From Psilocybe azurescens (lineage: Eukaryota; Basidiomycota; Agaricomycetes; Agaricales; Agrocybaceae): a stretch of DNA of 64,000 nt. Shown piece after piece: positions 43,460-55,148 of this stretch (positions are counted from its first letter, which is position 1; every line of letters begins with the position of its first letter). Under the pieces are notes generated by a model. That model did not search any database. It was not told where the DNA came from and saw only the letters and a list, made by a program, of their open reading frames with translations. Position numbers and translations under genes: made by a program. The stretch covers positions 1 to 64,000 of the forward strand of contig JAJIRX010000499.1 in NCBI GenBank assembly GCA_023853785.1. Reading direction: 5' to 3'.

Positions 43460-46400
43460 ATGGCCAAAAATACGAAAAAGCCAGCTACGAATCACGGAAA
43501 ACCCATTACTTCTTTTTTGCCCGAACCCCCAAGCCGCCACCGGCTTCATCTCAGGATGTGCCCTCATCTTCTTCAGAAACAGCATCATCTGCTATTTCTT
43601 CCTCTAAAAAACCAAAACTAGTACCTTCCCAGCATTAAACACTGACATGGATTCACCACAAGAGGTCCCTCAAATGGTAACAAAGAACTCGATACCTCAG
43701 GAGCGCAGGACCTCAGTGTCTTCTTCGAGAAAAGCAGACACGCTTAGCTCATTTCAAGCGCCTTTGACCCCTCTACCTCATCGTCATCGTTGAAACGCTC
43801 AAGAATTCCTGACGTTCAGTTAGAAATGGAGCTTTCAGCTTCTAGGAATTGTTCAGAAAGTCTTAAATCGCATGACCACAGGAAAGGAAAGTTCGACAGT
43901 GACTCAGATGTTGAACCGAGTAGTGCAATTGTATATGTAATATCGACGGTATGTTATTTTATTTTCACCCTGATCAAGTTTTTGCTGATATTCAAGTATA
44001 GCCAAATTCGCAAAGGAAGAAGGCTCGCCTTTCGCCCCCGAGGACGAGGTACCACGACCCGTTATCCCTAGTAGCCAGTCCGAAGGAGGACTTGTCTTCA
44101 ATACACCCAATTCTCTAACCCCAAAGACCGTGTCCCAAGATTTTCGAAGCCGAAAACAAGCTTCTGTCACTGCTGAACGCATCGAACATATTATCATGAC
44201 CATGGACGCTGAAGGCGACAGCTCGAAAGATACACGAGCACCGACCAACTTCGAGCCCACATCTGTAAATTCATCACCTCAACGAAACCTGTTATCGGCG
44301 GATCAGATGTTGACACCTCCACCGAGTGACCTTCCTTCTTTGCCACCGACTCCAGAAGTTCTCGATGCAGCCACCAAGACTGCCATAATCATCGCCGACA
44401 TCAGGGCAAAAGCTTATGCGGATACTGCATCTAGCCCTGAGCCTGTCCCTCTCGAATTCAATGAAAAACTTGATAGCAGCAGCGATGAAGAAGACTTAGT
44501 ACCACTTATCCGACCAACAAGCAAAATGGTTATGAAGTAAGATTTTACTATGCTATCAAACTTTGCCTGAAATTGACTTTACCCTCTGCCCCAGCTTGAG
44601 TTCCGTTGAACCGACCCGACGTTCAACAAGATACTCCTTGAGGAACAAATCTCCATCCTCGCCGTCTAACGAATCGCGTCAGAAGACATCCATCCATCAG
44701 CAAGCTCAAGGAAAGACACCACCCAACGGAAAACCTGCCCAGAACAACCGCGAGAAGAAATTCGCAACGGTAAACCCCTTTACAGCATTGTTGAAGGAGA
44801 AGAAAGCTGCCGAGAGACGTGGTGGAGGTAGCGATGCTTTCCGTAAGGCCGAGATGATTGCGAGCAACATCGACAGGTATTGCCAGGACGAAGATACTGA
44901 TATGGACACGGACAAAGATATAATTGACTGGGACGCCGCTGCTCGAACCGCACGAAAGATGCCCTGGTACATTCACAATTCGTCTTCATCGAACAATCTC
45001 GGGCCCAGCAGCCCGCAGGTGAATTCTGGTGACGAAGATCAAAGAGCTTTATTTGGAGGAAAGAAAGGAAAAGGACAGATCATCGTGGATATTTTAGAGA
45101 ACGACAAAGTCTCGCAACGGGAACAAGAATTTTCTCAAACAAAAGCAGGAATCCGGATCTGGGCGTCTTCGAATGTGGATGTTGATAATGACAAGAATCG
45201 CACGGTAATCGACGAAGAAATTCCTTATCACCAACTACGAGGAGATAGTTCTGGGGTCTATCTTTTGAACTCGCGCCTTCAACGTCATGGTTCGTACTGA
45301 CAACGTTCCGTATGATGATTTCTGATGATTTTCTTCCTACTTTTGAAGATACCTCACAAGCGTCGATGCTCTTGGACATGGACATACTACCTTCTCTCCC
45401 TATTTCTGAGAGACCACATCTTGCATCATCTCTTTGTAGCCTTGGTATGCGTCTGCCAATCTTTTTCTGGTCCGTGCTTTAATTTTGGCTTAGCATTGTC
45501 ACCATATTCTGGTGACCTTGGAAAATCAGCTACCCACGCCTTAGAACGTTTTTGGAGCTCAAGCAGCGAACAACCTAACAGCACCATAAATTTTGCTCAA
45601 GTTTTAAAGACTTTTAACCAGTTAGGAATGGAAGCCTCTGTCTTAACATCGCAAAATTGGACGGTCCGTAGTTCTCATAAATCACAGAAAGTCGAACTGG
45701 AACAAAGAGAAAACATCATTCGACGTCTGATTCTTCTCGTCGGTGCTTGTGCAGGGTAAGAGCGCCATCTCATTGTTGCGGAAATCGTTCAATGATTTTC
45801 TTCTGTACATACATAGCTCGAAGAGGCTTGAAGTGATAGAAATATCAAACATGACTATGGCATTGCTCCTGCTGGGAATGGACTCCGAAGCATCACCAGA
45901 TCTTTTGGAGGATGTGACTCGGGTTGCCAACTTGGTATGCCATTGCCTCAGTGGCAAAGACCAAGATATTGTATGTACCCGTCCTCTCATTTACATATAA
46001 ACTCACATCTTCCAGGAAAATGATCTATGCCTGAAAATCTTGCATTGTGTTGGGTCCTATACACCGATTAATAAGGCTCGCATGATAGCACTTCTGTCTG
46101 CAGGCTCGGGCATTACTCATAGAATTGCCACCGCCGTATGTTACAACGTCATCACGGATAATGATAGTCGAAAAGTAAGCCAATTGCTCATTATTTGCGG
46201 GACAGAACTCATTTATTTCCAAATCAAGGTCATATTAACTGATCTGCCTCCTCTTCCCGAGATCGTTGACCAACTGATCTCATACTCCGGAAGAAACGGT
46301 ACAACTCCTGGAAAATTTGCCATATACGACCACACAGATTATGACGACCTTGGGTTCTACACTTTCATTCTAGGTGTAGCGGTGTCAAATATTAGAGGAT

Positions 46401-46749
46401 ATGCTCTGCAAGAACTATTGTCTAAGTCTAAGACCTCCGTCCTTTTGCGTCCTGAAAGTCCTACAAAAAGTGGAGAGAAGCAAGGTTCTGATATTCAGAT
46501 GCTCATCGATTCTCTGGAAAATCTGCATAATAAAATCTGTGGGTATTTTTTCATTGTCATATGGATGGATGACACCTGACTCTCGTAGCTGATACTCGAG
46601 CTGCTCATTTGGAACGGTCGCGGGCCAAAGCAACTATCAAAGGGCTCGCGATGATTATACATTACCAGAACCGATTTTGGCAACGAAATGACGCAGAAGG
46701 AAGAGCGAAGACATTGGCTCAATATTTCAAGAAAAAAGATAAACCGTGA
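43460..46749 (+). CDS. Unrecognised nuclear-type protein with PIP-box-like motif
   Basis: Start ATG 43460 (MAKNTKKPATNHGKPITSF). The motif KPITSFF resembles a PCNA-interacting (PIP) box, lying at the extreme N-terminus as in many replication proteins. A long Ser/Pro/Arg-rich disordered half contains RRSTRYSLRNK and an acidic stretch. The C-terminal half (about 45360-46749) looks like an all-helical repeat: ATHALERFW, VLKTFNQLGMEASVLTSQNW, RRLILLVGACAG, ISNMTMALLLLGMDSEASPD, HRIATAVCYNVITDNDSRK and AHLERSRAKATIKGLAMIIHY, stop 46747-46749. Several introns; frame breaks at 43515 (6 T, 7 needed to read SFFARTPKPPP), about 43640 and about 43785. I do not recognise the family; a chromatin or replication role is only a guess from the motif. 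Confidence 0.65.
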
Positions 46750-47459
46750 TACGACGTTGTCGAAGACCGGTGTGTTTTGTACATACACTTTCCACATTGT
46801 CGACTAGGTTTTCTTCTATTTTGTACTATATCATATCATCCATGCATTTCTACCATGATACATTAATGTCTTTACCCTACTTGACACGCCAATAGGTCCG
46901 CTTTCTTTCTTTACACACCAATCTTACACCTAGTCCTAATTTGTTAGAAGCTTGAGCTTCAGAGTCACATTTTCAACGTATTCTCTATGTAGTATTAGTT
47001 CGCAGTCAGCTTTCTAGAGGATATACTTCAGCATCTCTTGCAGCAGTATCCAGCTCCAATACCCAAGTAGCTGACCGGAGTTGCACGAGCGGTATCAGAT
47101 TTGAGTGAAGTTCCTGCCAGATACAGTATCCTGGCAGGCAACAGATAAGGATATCTGTACAGTTCCTCGCCCCATTGGAACTGAAACCCGCTTTTGGGTA
47201 GCGATGAGTTGACAGAAAGTTAGCAAACTGCAGCTTGGCTTGCTTGCTCTCACACTCGTTTGGCAATCGTTTTCCTTCCTGTTAATTGATCAAGCATACA
47301 CTTCAGAACATTAGATTAGTAGACGTTGTCAAAATCATATTTATTCTCATATCAGCATTGCACCGTTGATTACTACTAGTGTCTGGCCGGGGGATTGAAT
47401 TCATGTAAATACATGTACGCTTAAAGCGGACTACACAAGCGGACTCGTACCTGCTACGC
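46750..47459. other. Convergent intergenic region
   Basis: 710 bp between the 3' ends of the unrecognised gene and RAD10. Small minus-strand open frames (47006-47266, 47303-47548) have no conserved features. Presumably 3' UTRs. Confidence 0.45.
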
Positions 47460-48656
47460 TCATTGCTGGCCCTCAGAAGACAGGTCAAAAGCTTTGGTGT
47501 CGTCCTTCCGAATCCGAGCCAAGACGCCAGGTTCATCTGGCATTCCATCTATGTCCAATTCGATGTCCCATACAGGGCTATCTTCTCGTGTGGCTGTTTG
47601 GTGCAAATTTCTCACTGTCCCACCGTTATCAGGGACTGTCTGAGATCTGGCTTGCGAAGACAATAGGGATAGAGAACCAGTGGCTTGATTTCGGAAAGGT
47701 TTCTCGAATGCATTTCTTATGTTCTTCACCTTAACTTGGCCAAATCCAGGCAAGTTTTGAAGCTGATCTGGTGTTGCCTTCGATATGTTAGCAAAGCTCT
47801 GAAAGCAAGGCCGTACCAAATTCAGATCACGACGATAGCATGCCAATCAAGAAAACACACGCCAAATGATGTTCTCAGAGTCTCGACATCTGTTTTATTT
47901 ACTTTGCTGATCGAAGTGAGTGTTGTGCGCAATATCGCATGATAGTCTTTCTCTGCGCGTTCTTTGATGAGATCTGGTGATTTGAACTCGTATTGTTTGT
48001 ATGTTGTCAAATAGTGACCAGCCTCTTCAAATCTAGAGTCAAGACATTGTTAGATACAAAACAGGTGCAGACCAGTGAGCGCGGACTCACGAGAATGCCA
48101 CCACCACTGTCAAGTTATTGATAAGGCAAGCCTGTCGGTAGGTTGACAATGAGCAATGGTTGTTATAGCAATGCTCTTTTACCTTCGTAAGCTCCCGTAT
48201 TGGTTCGCGATGTTCTGACTTCAATGGAAGAGGTGAGTGAGGTAAACAAGGCAGCGTATGTTGGCAGAACAACACACAATGTCGCATAGGATCAAAAGAA
48301 TTCTAAGATTGTACGAGATTCCGAGCCTTTCAATCCGCCTGTGGATATATTCCGGATGAAGCCTATGGTACTTGAGACTGAAATGTGCTTAAAATGGTGT
48401 AATGAACACCAAATGGGACTCGCACCTCAGAAAAAGGACACCCGTAGTCCTTCCCACTTGGTAATCAGCCACAATGTCTCCAAACTCTTTACCGACATTT
48501 CTGATACACTCCAAAACGGGATTCCCGCGCTGTCGAGTCAATATGAGACACGTAATTGATGTGGTACCTTGTGCATTATACCTGAGAAGTGTTGACGACA
48601 ATGTTATTGGCAGAAGCTGGAATAACAACTGGAGGAGTCTTGGTGGAAGCAGCCAT
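47460..48656 (-). CDS. RAD10: ERCC1/Rad10 DNA repair endonuclease subunit
   Basis: Non-catalytic partner of XPF/Rad1 in the nuclease that cuts 5' of lesions in nucleotide excision repair and crosslink repair. Start ATG 48654-48656 (MAASTKTPPVVIPASANNIV). Conserved blocks in exon order: TRQRGNPVLECIRNVGKEFG, DIVADYQVG, LFLRYHKLHPEYIHRRIERL, the loop with ACLINNLTVVVAFS, YLTTYKQYEFKSPDLIKE, and the C-terminal helix-hairpin-helix pair: SISKVNKTDVETLRTSFG and FANISKATPDQLQNLPGFGQ, followed by KVKNIRNAFEKPF. A roughly 65-residue tail of low conservation ends at the stop 47460-47462. Several short introns. No frame break needed in the blocks I read. Confidence 0.93.
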
Positions 48657-48835
48657 GATGCGAGTCGACTAAAAATAGGCGAGAATTTGGCGGACCGACT
48701 CTATCTTGTCTGGCATAGCCACAAGGTACTAGCCATATGGCGAGATATTGTTCACTAATGACCAACTATAAGTTCGTTCACAGGCTACAGTCAAGTTCGG
48801 CTCTTTCTGGCGCCAACTTTTTCTCCTTTACCATC
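48657..48835. promoter_or_regulatory. Compact divergent promoter (RAD10 / amidohydrolase 2)
   Basis: Only 179 bp separate the two start codons, so both core promoters and 5' UTRs share this sequence. No TATA box is obvious. Confidence 0.55.
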
Positions 48836-51800
48836 ATGAACAAGCAAATGACACCGTCCAGGCCTGGAATAACGCGTTCAACGGCGTTCATATCGCTCTT
48901 AGCGTCCCTTCTTGTGGTAGTAGCCATTTCTTCCGTTGGTACATTCAATTGGCACCAGGACAGTTCCACGCAAGTACCTTTCAACGCCGCCCAGATAGTT
49001 CACCAATGTCAAGCACTGCACGCTTTACCCGGTCCTCCTAGCGATTTCCACGAAAGAACTGAGTCTGATCGTTACGTTGTCGGCACTCTGCCTACACTTC
49101 TCAGAAACGCAAGCATCTGGACAGGACGCGTTTCTGGTCATGAGGTTATTGTCGGCGATGTTTTCCTCGATAAGGGTCTTATCAAAGAGGTCGGGACCGT
49201 GAAACGATCCGTATTGGACACGTATAAAGACTTGGTGATTATCGACGCTGCAGGGTCATGGGTTACTCCAGGGTGAGTATCCCCTGACTAATCTGTCGCG
49301 AGCACAATTAAGACACAACAACTACACAGAATTGTAGATGCCCATTCTCACCTTGGAGTTGATAGTGCTCCTGCGTTGCGGGGCTCCGACGATACCAATT
49401 CTCTGAAGGGACTGGTGCTTCCTTGGCTGCGTAGCTTGGATGGACTCAACACCCACGACGATGCGTATCAGCTATCCATTTCTGGAGGGGTAACAACGGC
49501 AAATGTTCTTCCCGGATCTGCCGATGCCATAGGTATCCAGCTTCTCGACAGTATTTCGTCTATCGTGCTCATAAGTAAATAATCCCCTTAGGCGGACAGG
49601 CTTTCACAATTAAATTAAGGCCCACCGCCGAGAGGTCCTCTTCTGCTATGGTTCTTGAGGCTCCTCATGGATTAAATGGCTCTCGAGTCGATCAATCCCG
49701 ACCTCGTTGGAGACAAATGAAGTAAATGACCTCTTTTACTGAGTTTTATATCTAACGAGTTTTCCTAGACACGCATGCGGTGAAAATCCCAGTTCGTAAA
49801 ATAACTTCATATCTACCACGAAAAACATGCTTATTGAAGATATTTGCAGGCAGGGTCTACTCGAATACTCGAATGGATACAATTTGGGCCTTCCGACAAG
49901 GGTACGATATTTTGATCGTCTCGACTGTTACCTCTCAAAATTCAGCACTTCCACCATCCTTAGATATGATACTGCACGCAAAATTAAAGTCAAACAAGAT
50001 GAATATTGCGCCAAAGCACTGAATGGGCAGTGGAAAGACCTTGGAGAATTTCCAGATGATTTACAATGGGAAGCACTTGTAGACGTCTTGAGAGGACGGG
50101 TTAAGGCAAGTCAATCTGCTTATCATGAGGCCGTTTGAGGCAGTTGATAGTTTTGACGCGACATGACACTCTAGGTTCATAATCATTGCTACGAGGCGGT
50201 TGATCTCGATGGAATGGTCCGCGTATGTATATCCAAACTTTGGTTACTCTACTATTCTAATTTTTTATCAGTTGACAAACGAGTTTAACTTCTCCATCGC
50301 CGCTTTTCATCACGCCCACGAATCATATCTTGTTCCAGACCTTCTGAAAAAAGCATACGGTATGCCCCTGTTTCTATTGTCGATTAACCTCTCTGAGTAT
50401 GTATAGGACCGACCCCTGCGATTGCGTTATTTGCTACCAACGCCCGATATAAGCGCGAGGCTTACCGAGGTTCTGAGTTTGCCCCACGCATTTTGGCGGA
50501 ACATGGCCTGAGGGTGGTGATGAAGGCGGGTCGCCTTTCTTTCCAAAATTTCGATAGAGTCCAACGGGCTCATCTCGTTTTAGAGCGACCACCCTGTCCT
50601 GAACTCGCGTCATCTTCTTTATGAGGCACAACAGGCGCATTATTATGGGTTACCGCATAATCTTGCTCTTGCAGCCGTGATTTCGACCCCAGCCACTATC
50701 CTTGGGTATGACCATCGCATTGGGTTTATCAAACCGGGTGTGTACCACTAGTTTACGTTGCAGTTAGCCAACTGAACTGATCACTTATACAAGGTTATGA
50801 TGCCGGTACGACTGCCAATGTATTGTTTCTCTGGGTGTTATTAACAAAAATGCATTATAGATGTTGTCCTCTGGGATAGTCATCCATTGTCTTTGGGAGC
50901 CTCACCAAAGCAGGTTTTCATAGATGGCATTGCTCAAATAAAAAACCCGCATGTTAGCAAAAAACCATCTAGATCCCAAGAAGTGCCAAAGACCCCCAAA
51001 TTTGACAAAGAAGCTAAAGACGCTCTCGAATTTGACGGCCTTCCTCCCTTGGAGCCTAAGAAGCCCGATTCAGATATTATTGTATTCACAAATGTCAACT
51101 CAGTGCTTACGAGACAAGGTCAAGGAATCCAAGAAACCTTTTCTGTGTCTCAAACTGGTGCGGCAGGCGTCGTCGTCGTCGAAAACGGCGAGATATCCTG
51201 TGTGGGGGCTCTCCAGGATTGTCCACTTGCTCAAAACAGTGGTGATGTGCACACAATAGACTTGGAGGGTGGTTCCATCTCGTACGTTTTTGTATTCATT
51301 TATTTATTTATCAAACATGACCTTGACGATTATGCTCCTGCAGGCCTGCTCTCATTAGCTTTGGAAGCCGTTTAGGTCTAAACCATATTGATAACGAACC
51401 CTCCACCAATGATGGATCAATACATGACCCATTGAAATCTGACGGGCCCTCTATTCTTGGAGAAGGCAGTACCATCCGTGCAGTGGATGGGATACAGTTT
51501 TCTACACGAGATGCACTGTAAGATAGATCTTTCCAAACATTTCAAATTGCACAATCTAACCCACTTGCGATACATAAGATTGGCCTATCGCTCTGGAGTT
51601 ACGGTTGGAGTTACTGCCCCCAGCTCGTCTGGTTTCCTTAGTGGACTAGGGACCGCTTTCAACACAGGTTCCCCTAACCGCCTGGCAAACGGTGCTGTGG
51701 TGCAAGACATAACGGCGTTACATGTTAGCATCGACTCCACCAAGCCCAGCGTTAGTACCCAAGTAGCGGCACTCCGAAACTTACTCAACGGAGGCGGCGA

Positions 51801-52561
51801 AGGAGAGTTAAAAGCTCATTTCAAGAGTATTGTCCAGGTATACTTCTTGATTTAGTATTCCAGTGTGCATATGATCGACTAGCTAAATAATCTCCAGGGA
51901 AAACTTCCGCTTGTCGTACAAGTGCAGAGCGCCGACATTATGGCCTCCTTGATCAGCCTCAAGGCAGAGACCGAGAAAACCCACGGATACTCCATCCAGA
52001 TCACTTTTACTGGAGCCAACGAAGCGCATCTTTTGGCCAAAGAAATCGGCGAAGCCGGCGTTGGCGTTGTTTTAAGACCATCTCGTCCTTTCCCAGCATC
52101 TTGGAAGTCGAGAAGAATGTAAGCTTTCTGAATCGGCCAAGCCATTTGTCCATCAAAGCAAAACACCTGAATGTCTTTCTAGTTTGGCAGGGCCACCTCT
52201 CACTCAAGATAATTCAGTACTGGCCCTTATTGAGCACAATGTGACTGTGGGTGTAGGAATTGAGGAGCAATGGAGCTCAAGAAATCTGCGATTCGATATC
52301 GCTTGGGTATATGCCCCCCTTTTATCCAGTCTTTCAAATTTTATACTGACAGGCTATTGTTAGGCTGCTCTTGAGGCCAATGGAAGACTCTCTATCCCAG
52401 ACGCCATTGCCCTCGCCTCTACAAATCTTGAGCGCCTGCTGGGTGTACGAGCTCCTAACAGAGACTTGGTGGCAGTGAAGCAAGGAACGTTGCTTGATTT
52501 TGAGGGCAAAGTTATTGCTGTAATTTCACCTAACCGTGGACAGGTCGATTTGATAGTATAA
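48836..52561 (+). CDS. CE9-like membrane-anchored amidohydrolase, paralog 2
   Basis: Same family and layout as the gene at 39403. Start ATG 48836; hydrophobic anchor AFISLLASLLVVVAISSVG near residues 17-35. GDVFLDKGLIKEVG, then an intron (49274-49330) splitting the metal-site segment VTPG/IVDAHSHLGV, an intron that paralog 1 lacks. Later blocks: LNTHDDAYQLSISGGVTTAN, GGQAFTIKLRPTAERSSSAM, HACGENPS, NEFNFSIAAFHHAHESYLVP, ATNARYKREAYRGSEFAPRI, LWDSHPLSLGASPKQVFIDG, and the C-terminus GKVIAVISPNRGQVDLIV at the stop 52559-52561. Reading through the introns I found no frame break. The two paralogs are about 5.6 kb apart in the same orientation, so they arose by local duplication. The substrate (an acetylated sugar, or an imidazolonepropionate-like ring) is not determined by the sequence. 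Confidence 0.88.
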
Positions 52562-52864
52562 TAGCTTGTAATGCATATGGAGAGTATTACCACGAAACAA
52601 CTGTGTTCAACAGTTTATAAATTACCCAGACATGAATATTGGTCGTAGCAACGCCCACCAGTTGTGATGTTCCCATTGGCTGATTTGGTTTCGGTCCGCA
52701 GTTGGCCAACCGGAAGCCTGGCAGAATCCGTTAAAGTATTGGGAGTGGAAAACTCGCACATGTTTCACAGATTTGATTACACTTTCAAGAGACTTCTTTC
52801 GAATCAACTACGAAGCCGACTTATATCACCGAGTAAAAGGATAGCAACGCCCTAAACCAGCAGA
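52562..52864. other. Intergenic region
   Basis: 303 bp between the amidohydrolase stop and the hemerythrin-like start, same strand. Terminator of the first and promoter of the second; nothing specific recognised. Confidence 0.4.
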
Positions 52865-53797
52865 ATGTCTTCTGAATCACAGAGCGAACTATCAATCCCA
52901 GTCCCAGCAAACGAGGAACAAAGTGCTCAACCTAATCCAACGCCCGGCAGTTTCGCCTCTGCTCGGGAACAAAGAAGATGGAACAATGTAAGTCTTCAAG
53001 GTTTTTTGTATCAATGCAGGCTCTTCTAAGCTGATGATCGTAATCCTCAGTTAAGTGAGAAAATGAGCTCATTCCACGAGTGGTTTAAACAAGAATGTCA
53101 GTCTCTTTGTGCTGTGGGTTTAATGCACGCCTACAATATTGATTTTTCTAGTCAACACTCTTTACGAAGTAATCATACACTGTGTTTCGGTGTTTATATT
53201 TTTTAACTCACTCTGAAGTCTCCAGCTTGCAGATGGTTCTTTCACCACTCGAGGTTTATCTCTCGTTCGTTATCTTGAGACAGCGAAGGCAATGAACCAC
53301 CGTGGGTCCATAATTCTCAAGCTCCAGTTTTTCCTACGATGAACAACCCTTGCATATCATCACATGTAGACCTGACCATGCACCATACGATCGAGGAGCG
53401 TTACCTATTTCCCATTCTTGGGAAAACTATGCCACAGTTTGCTGCGAAAGATAATGGGGCGCACATCGCGTCTCATCATGGGATCCACGAAGGTATTTAA
53501 TTGGTGTTCTCATCTCTTCCCTTCCACACTCATTTTTCATACTCCGTTGTAAGGCCTTGACCGTCTAGGCGCTCTTGTCAAAAAGTGGACAAGCGCCCCA
53601 TCAGAGTACTCACCAGATGAGATGCGTGCCTGCTTGGACAGTTTCAGAGATGTGCTATTTCATCATCTCGATGAAGAGGCGCGTTACCATTTCCTACTTG
53701 GATGCGATAACTAAATCGTTTGTAGGTGGCAGACCTCCGGGGTGAGAATCTGAAGAAATACATCACTCTTGACACTTTGGAGAGCTTACCCATCTAA
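52865..53797 (+). CDS. Hemerythrin-like HHE-domain protein
   Basis: Start ATG 52865 (MSSESQSELSIPVP). Small exons joined by introns give LSEKMSSFHEWFKQEFNTLY, GLSLVRYLETAKAMNHHLTM, HHTIEERYLFPILGKTM, HIASHHGIHEGLDRLG, DSFRDVLFHHLDEEVADLRG and LDTLESLPI, stop 53795-53797. The histidines in FHEW, MHHTIEE, HHGIHE and HHLDEE match the di-iron ligands of the HHE cation-binding domain, which binds O2, NO or iron. About 200 residues. The last intron (53679-53725) begins with GC rather than GT. The function in fungi is mostly unknown, possibly iron or nitrosative-stress handling. Confidence 0.88.
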
Positions 53798-54276
53798 ATT
53801 TATTGGGATTCATTGAAAGTCCCTGATGAATGTTAAATATCTGAGTCCAGGTCGGATATAGAGAAATGATAATACACTAGCACAAGGCAGTAACTTGTCC
53901 AGTTCCAGCGCAGGATTACGCCGAATTAGTAATAAGGACCGAAGGCTTTTCCGCAAAGATACGATTACTGACAGGTTTGTGTACTGCAATGAGAGATAGA
54001 TCGACCATGCATATAGTGCCGATCAGTGGACTGTCGTTGAATGACTAATTTCCCTGTACAACATGAACAACAGAGGCGGCTTGAACTAGGACACACATGA
54101 TTAATTTGGATAGAGCGAGTATCGAAGGTGTTGCCAAATAGAAGCGCGTGATGAGTACTGGGCAGCGTCCTGAATTTTGTTCGTATTGGTGCAGTGTGGA
54201 GGACTCGAGTCGGGGAACCGTAGAAGCGACGACAACTTGAAGGCATATATAACGGTAGGACTTCAAAAGAAGCACG
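53798..54276. other. Convergent intergenic region
   Basis: 480 bp between tail-to-tail genes. Minus-strand open frames here (53965-54275) lack conserved features. Confidence 0.4.
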
Positions 54277-55001
54277 CTAATCGTCCTCTAGGATAGTTAT
54301 ACGCGCAGTTTCAATGGTTGCGGGGGCAGCCTCTGTTGTTGGCGGTGAATACGCCTCGATATTTCTAAGGGGCTGCGGAGGTTGATCTTCTTCATCTGAT
54401 TCGCCTTCACTCACATCTGTAGGCTTCCTGAAAATAAGTTCTTCCCCATTTACTAGTCGCCTCTTCTTGATGGGCAAATCTCCAGTTTGACGCGTTGAAT
54501 CCTGAACAGCTGCGTCGCCTTCGCCCTTTGACCGCCTTTCGTTTTTGAACGCTCCTTTTTCTTCTGTCTCTTCGCTCGATTCTTGGCTGTTTTGGCATTT
54601 ACAAGATCCTCTGTTTCACGTCGTCTTTTTTCGAACTCGGCTTCTTCAATTTCCTGGAACAGGGTTCACAGCATAAGAATTATCATAAATCTAGTCGTTA
54701 GATCTAGGACGCACTTTGTTTGAGGCCTCTTCCAAAAGCTTCAGCCGCTCGTATTCCCGTCTTCGGCTTGCTTTATAGACGTGGAACTCTCCACTTCCGG
54801 CACCGGCACTCGAGCCCTGAACGTTTTTCATCATTTCTCTAGCTGGTCGTATTGTTTTCTCTTTAGGGGAGTGGGTATATATGCCGGCTTTGCAGGATCC
54901 TTTAGAAGCTTTTCCAACTGTGAGCGTTGTTTTTCAACTGCAGTGAGGACATGGCGATTAGCAGGTCCAGTAGAGGCTGGAGGTGTGGTAGTGCTTGACA
55001 T
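54277..55001 (-). CDS. PRKRIP1-like (DUF1168) nuclear protein
   Basis: Start ATG 54999-55001 (MSSTTTPPASTGPANRHVLT), then LLKDPAKPAYIP. After a frame break at a C run (4 C, 5 needed, complementary to about 54869-54872), the signature EMMKNVQGSSAGAGSGEFHV, YKASRRREYERL follows, then an intron, the Glu/Lys-rich helix EIEEAEFEKRRRETED, the basic cluster KNRAKRQKKKERSKTK, and an acidic tail ending TARITILEDD at the stop 54277-54279. The N-x-x-GSSAGAGSGEFHVY motif defines the family, whose human member binds dsRNA and PKR and sits in the spliceosome. About 220 residues. Confidence 0.88.
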
Positions 55002-55148
55002 GACCGAAGGAAGGCAATGGGCCAACGGTTGAGAGAGTCACCCTTGCTTCGTGACAATGTAACGTCACGACCCGGGTACCCGTTATGCAAGTTTAAGTAT
55101 AATTTTTTTTAAATTCTACAAGGCAACTTAGCTTTATACCACCTAGAA
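55002..55148. promoter_or_regulatory. Compact divergent promoter (PRKRIP1-like / RMT2)
   Basis: 147 bp between two divergent start codons. Contains GTAACGTCACGACCCGGGTACC (about 55059-55080), with a TGACGT/ACGTCA-type element and a CCCGGG palindrome, followed by an AT-rich tract. Confidence 0.5.
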
